DNA of 12,648 nucleotides from Bryobacteraceae bacterium. Lineage in GTDB: Bacteria; Acidobacteriota; Terriglobia; Bryobacterales; Bryobacteraceae. Of the stretch, positions 11,681 through 12,648 are shown piece after piece. Where the stretch lies: contig JANXXV010000696.1 in the NCBI GenBank assembly GCA_025350445.1, forward strand, positions 1-12,648, given 5' to 3'. The notes beneath the pieces were generated by a model. The model searched no databases. It worked only from the letters and a program-made list of their open reading frames with translations, and was not told the origin of the DNA. How positions within the stretch are numbered: the first letter of the stretch is position 1; each line of letters opens with the position of its first letter. The translations under genes and the position numbers were made by a program.

Positions 11681-12648
11681 ATGGATTGTATTTTTGGTGG
11701 ACTTTTCGATACGATCCCGCTCTCATATAAACTTACCTTCATTATGGGTACTGCCAATGCCAATCCAGGTTCTGGTACTTCGTCTGCCCCAGCCCAGCGC
11801 GACTGGGCCGATTTCACTATTCGTCTGGCGACGTCCTGGGTCAGTCTTTTCACAGCGTATGTGGTTGCTCTGATTCTTGCGCTCACAAAGTTCAGAGAGT
11901 TAACCACGGGTCTCCAGGAGGTAGGCATCCCGCGGTGGCTCGGCATTGCCCTCATCGCTGCTTTCCCACTACTTGCTTTCATATGCTCCACGATCCCTAC
12001 TTTTATCGAGCAACGCCGGATCAAGCGCTACTCGGAAATTAAGGGAACTATCCAAACCGGGTACTTCACGCTGCGTCCACGCGAAAACGAAGAGGGTTTC
12101 GGGCGCGCCGATAATGCCCACCAGGAAATACTTCGCTGGATCGAAAACACCCAAGAGCCTGTCTTGTACTTGACGGGCGCATCCGGAACCGGCAAAAGTT
12201 CTCTGCTGTCGGCATGGGTGATACCCAAACTCATACGGGGAAAACATGTCGTTATTCCGCTTCGGGGCTATGAAGAGGATCTCTTGGCGCGACTCAAAGA
12301 CAAGCTCCTGCAGCCAGGCCTGATATGGGATAAAACACCCAGCAAAGCGGAGGATCTTCGATCCTTGTTAAACCGCGCTACCCAGCGCCTCGGCGAGCGC
12401 CACCTGTTCATCGTCGTCGATCAGTTTGAAGAATTTCTGATCCTCACGGATCAGGACCGGCAAAGAGCCTTCCAGAAATTTCTTTCCGAACAACCAATCG
12501 ACGGCCTCACCTTCCTTCTCGTTTTTCGACACGAGTACGAGGGCCTTATCCAAGACCAACCCTGGCCCAAACTGCAGCTCGATACAAACCGGAAAGTGAT
12601 CTCGCCTTTCACCGAAAGCGCTGCTCAGGAGTTCCTGCTCAAATCCGG
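11681..12648 (+). CDS. Membrane-anchored STAND-type P-loop NTPase, N-terminal part (runs off right edge)
   Basis: The first 322 codons of a signal-transduction NTPase of the nSTAND type; the C-terminal sensor and repeat region is beyond the window. Seen, numbered from ATG at 11681: a Ser/Ala-rich N-terminus, membrane helix 1 (about 48-70, LATSWVSLFTAYVVALILAL), a short loop and helix 2 (about 86-110, RWLGIALIAAFPLLAFIC), a linker, then YFTLRPRENEEGFGRAD (a motif at the entry to nSTAND ATPase domains), Walker A GASGTGKS (166-173), Walker B HLFIVVDQFEEF (241-252, D247), and RHEYEGLI (283-290). The start is uncertain: ATG at 11681 has AAGGG with only 2 nt spacing; ATG at 11744 has none. It diverges from a TA pair over 45 bp. 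STAND ATPases are regulators in signalling and, in several bacteria, antiviral defence (Avs and related); that role here is inference. Repeats and any effector at the C-terminus are unseen. Confidence 0.8.
   Translation, partial: MDCIFGGLFDTIPLSYKLTFIMGTANANPGSGTSSAPAQRDWADFTIRLATSWVSLFTAYVVALILALTKFRELTTGLQEVGIPRWLGIALIAAFPLLAFICSTIPTFIEQRRIKRYSEIKGTIQTGYFTLRPRENEEGFGRADNAHQEILRWIENTQEPVLYLTGASGTGKSSLLSAWVIPKLIRGKHVVIPLRGYEEDLLARLKDKLLQPGLIWDKTPSKAEDLRSLLNRATQRLGERHLFIVVDQFEEFLILTDQDRQRAFQKFLSEQPIDGLTFLLVFRHEYEGLIQDQPWPKLQLDTNRKVISPFTESAAQEFLLKS

Overview
The window looks like an accessory, rearranged stretch of a bacterial chromosome with moderately high GC. The start of a small exported protein, a membrane glycosyltransferase fused to an IPT/TIG domain, and the density of toxin-antitoxin (TA) modules suggest a soil bacterium such as an Acidobacteriota (Solibacter/Bryobacter-like). 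This placement is inference; no rRNA or tRNA is present to fix taxonomy.

Layout. (1) 1-205, minus: N-terminal part of an exported protein that runs off the left edge. (2) 383-2768, minus: a two-gene transposition unit, a DDE transposase of the Mu/TniA/TnsB type whose 3' end overlaps an AAA+ ATPase of the TniB/TnsC type. No TniQ, resolvase or CRISPR array is visible. (3) 2804-3414, plus: a RelBE-like TA pair divergent from the transposase across a palindrome; the toxin has an abnormal C-terminal tail. (4) 3362-6333, minus: a two-gene operon of a GT4 glycosyltransferase and a polytopic GT-C-like membrane protein with a C-terminal IPT/TIG domain. (5) 6408-7003, plus: a DUF433/DUF5615 TA pair. 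(6) 7068-8648, plus: a Wzx-like polysaccharide flippase. (7) 8649-10539: a 118-bp hairpin element, a higBA module with two operator boxes, and an antitoxin-like ORF followed by a decayed PIN-domain toxin. (8) 10548-10778: a frameshifted second copy of the flippase 3' end, so the TA cluster lies between two diverged copies of that sequence. (9) 10845-11635, minus: another TA pair, antitoxin first. (10) 11681 to the right edge, plus: the first ~322 residues of a membrane-anchored STAND-type P-loop NTPase, divergent from that TA pair over a 45-bp spacer holding a palindrome with -10-like hexamers on both strands.

How the genes fit together. The glycosyltransferase, membrane protein and flippase form a surface-polysaccharide theme (synthesis, modification, export). 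It is interrupted and flanked by five TA modules, a transposition unit and a hairpin element, which is typical of mobile or defence-rich DNA. The best candidate for an undescribed system is the rightmost unit: a STAND NTPase with two N-terminal membrane helices sharing a very short, probably autoregulated, divergent promoter with a RelE/ParE-like toxin and an unusually long Phd-like antitoxin. Its sensor and repeat half lies outside the window, so the defence role is inference.
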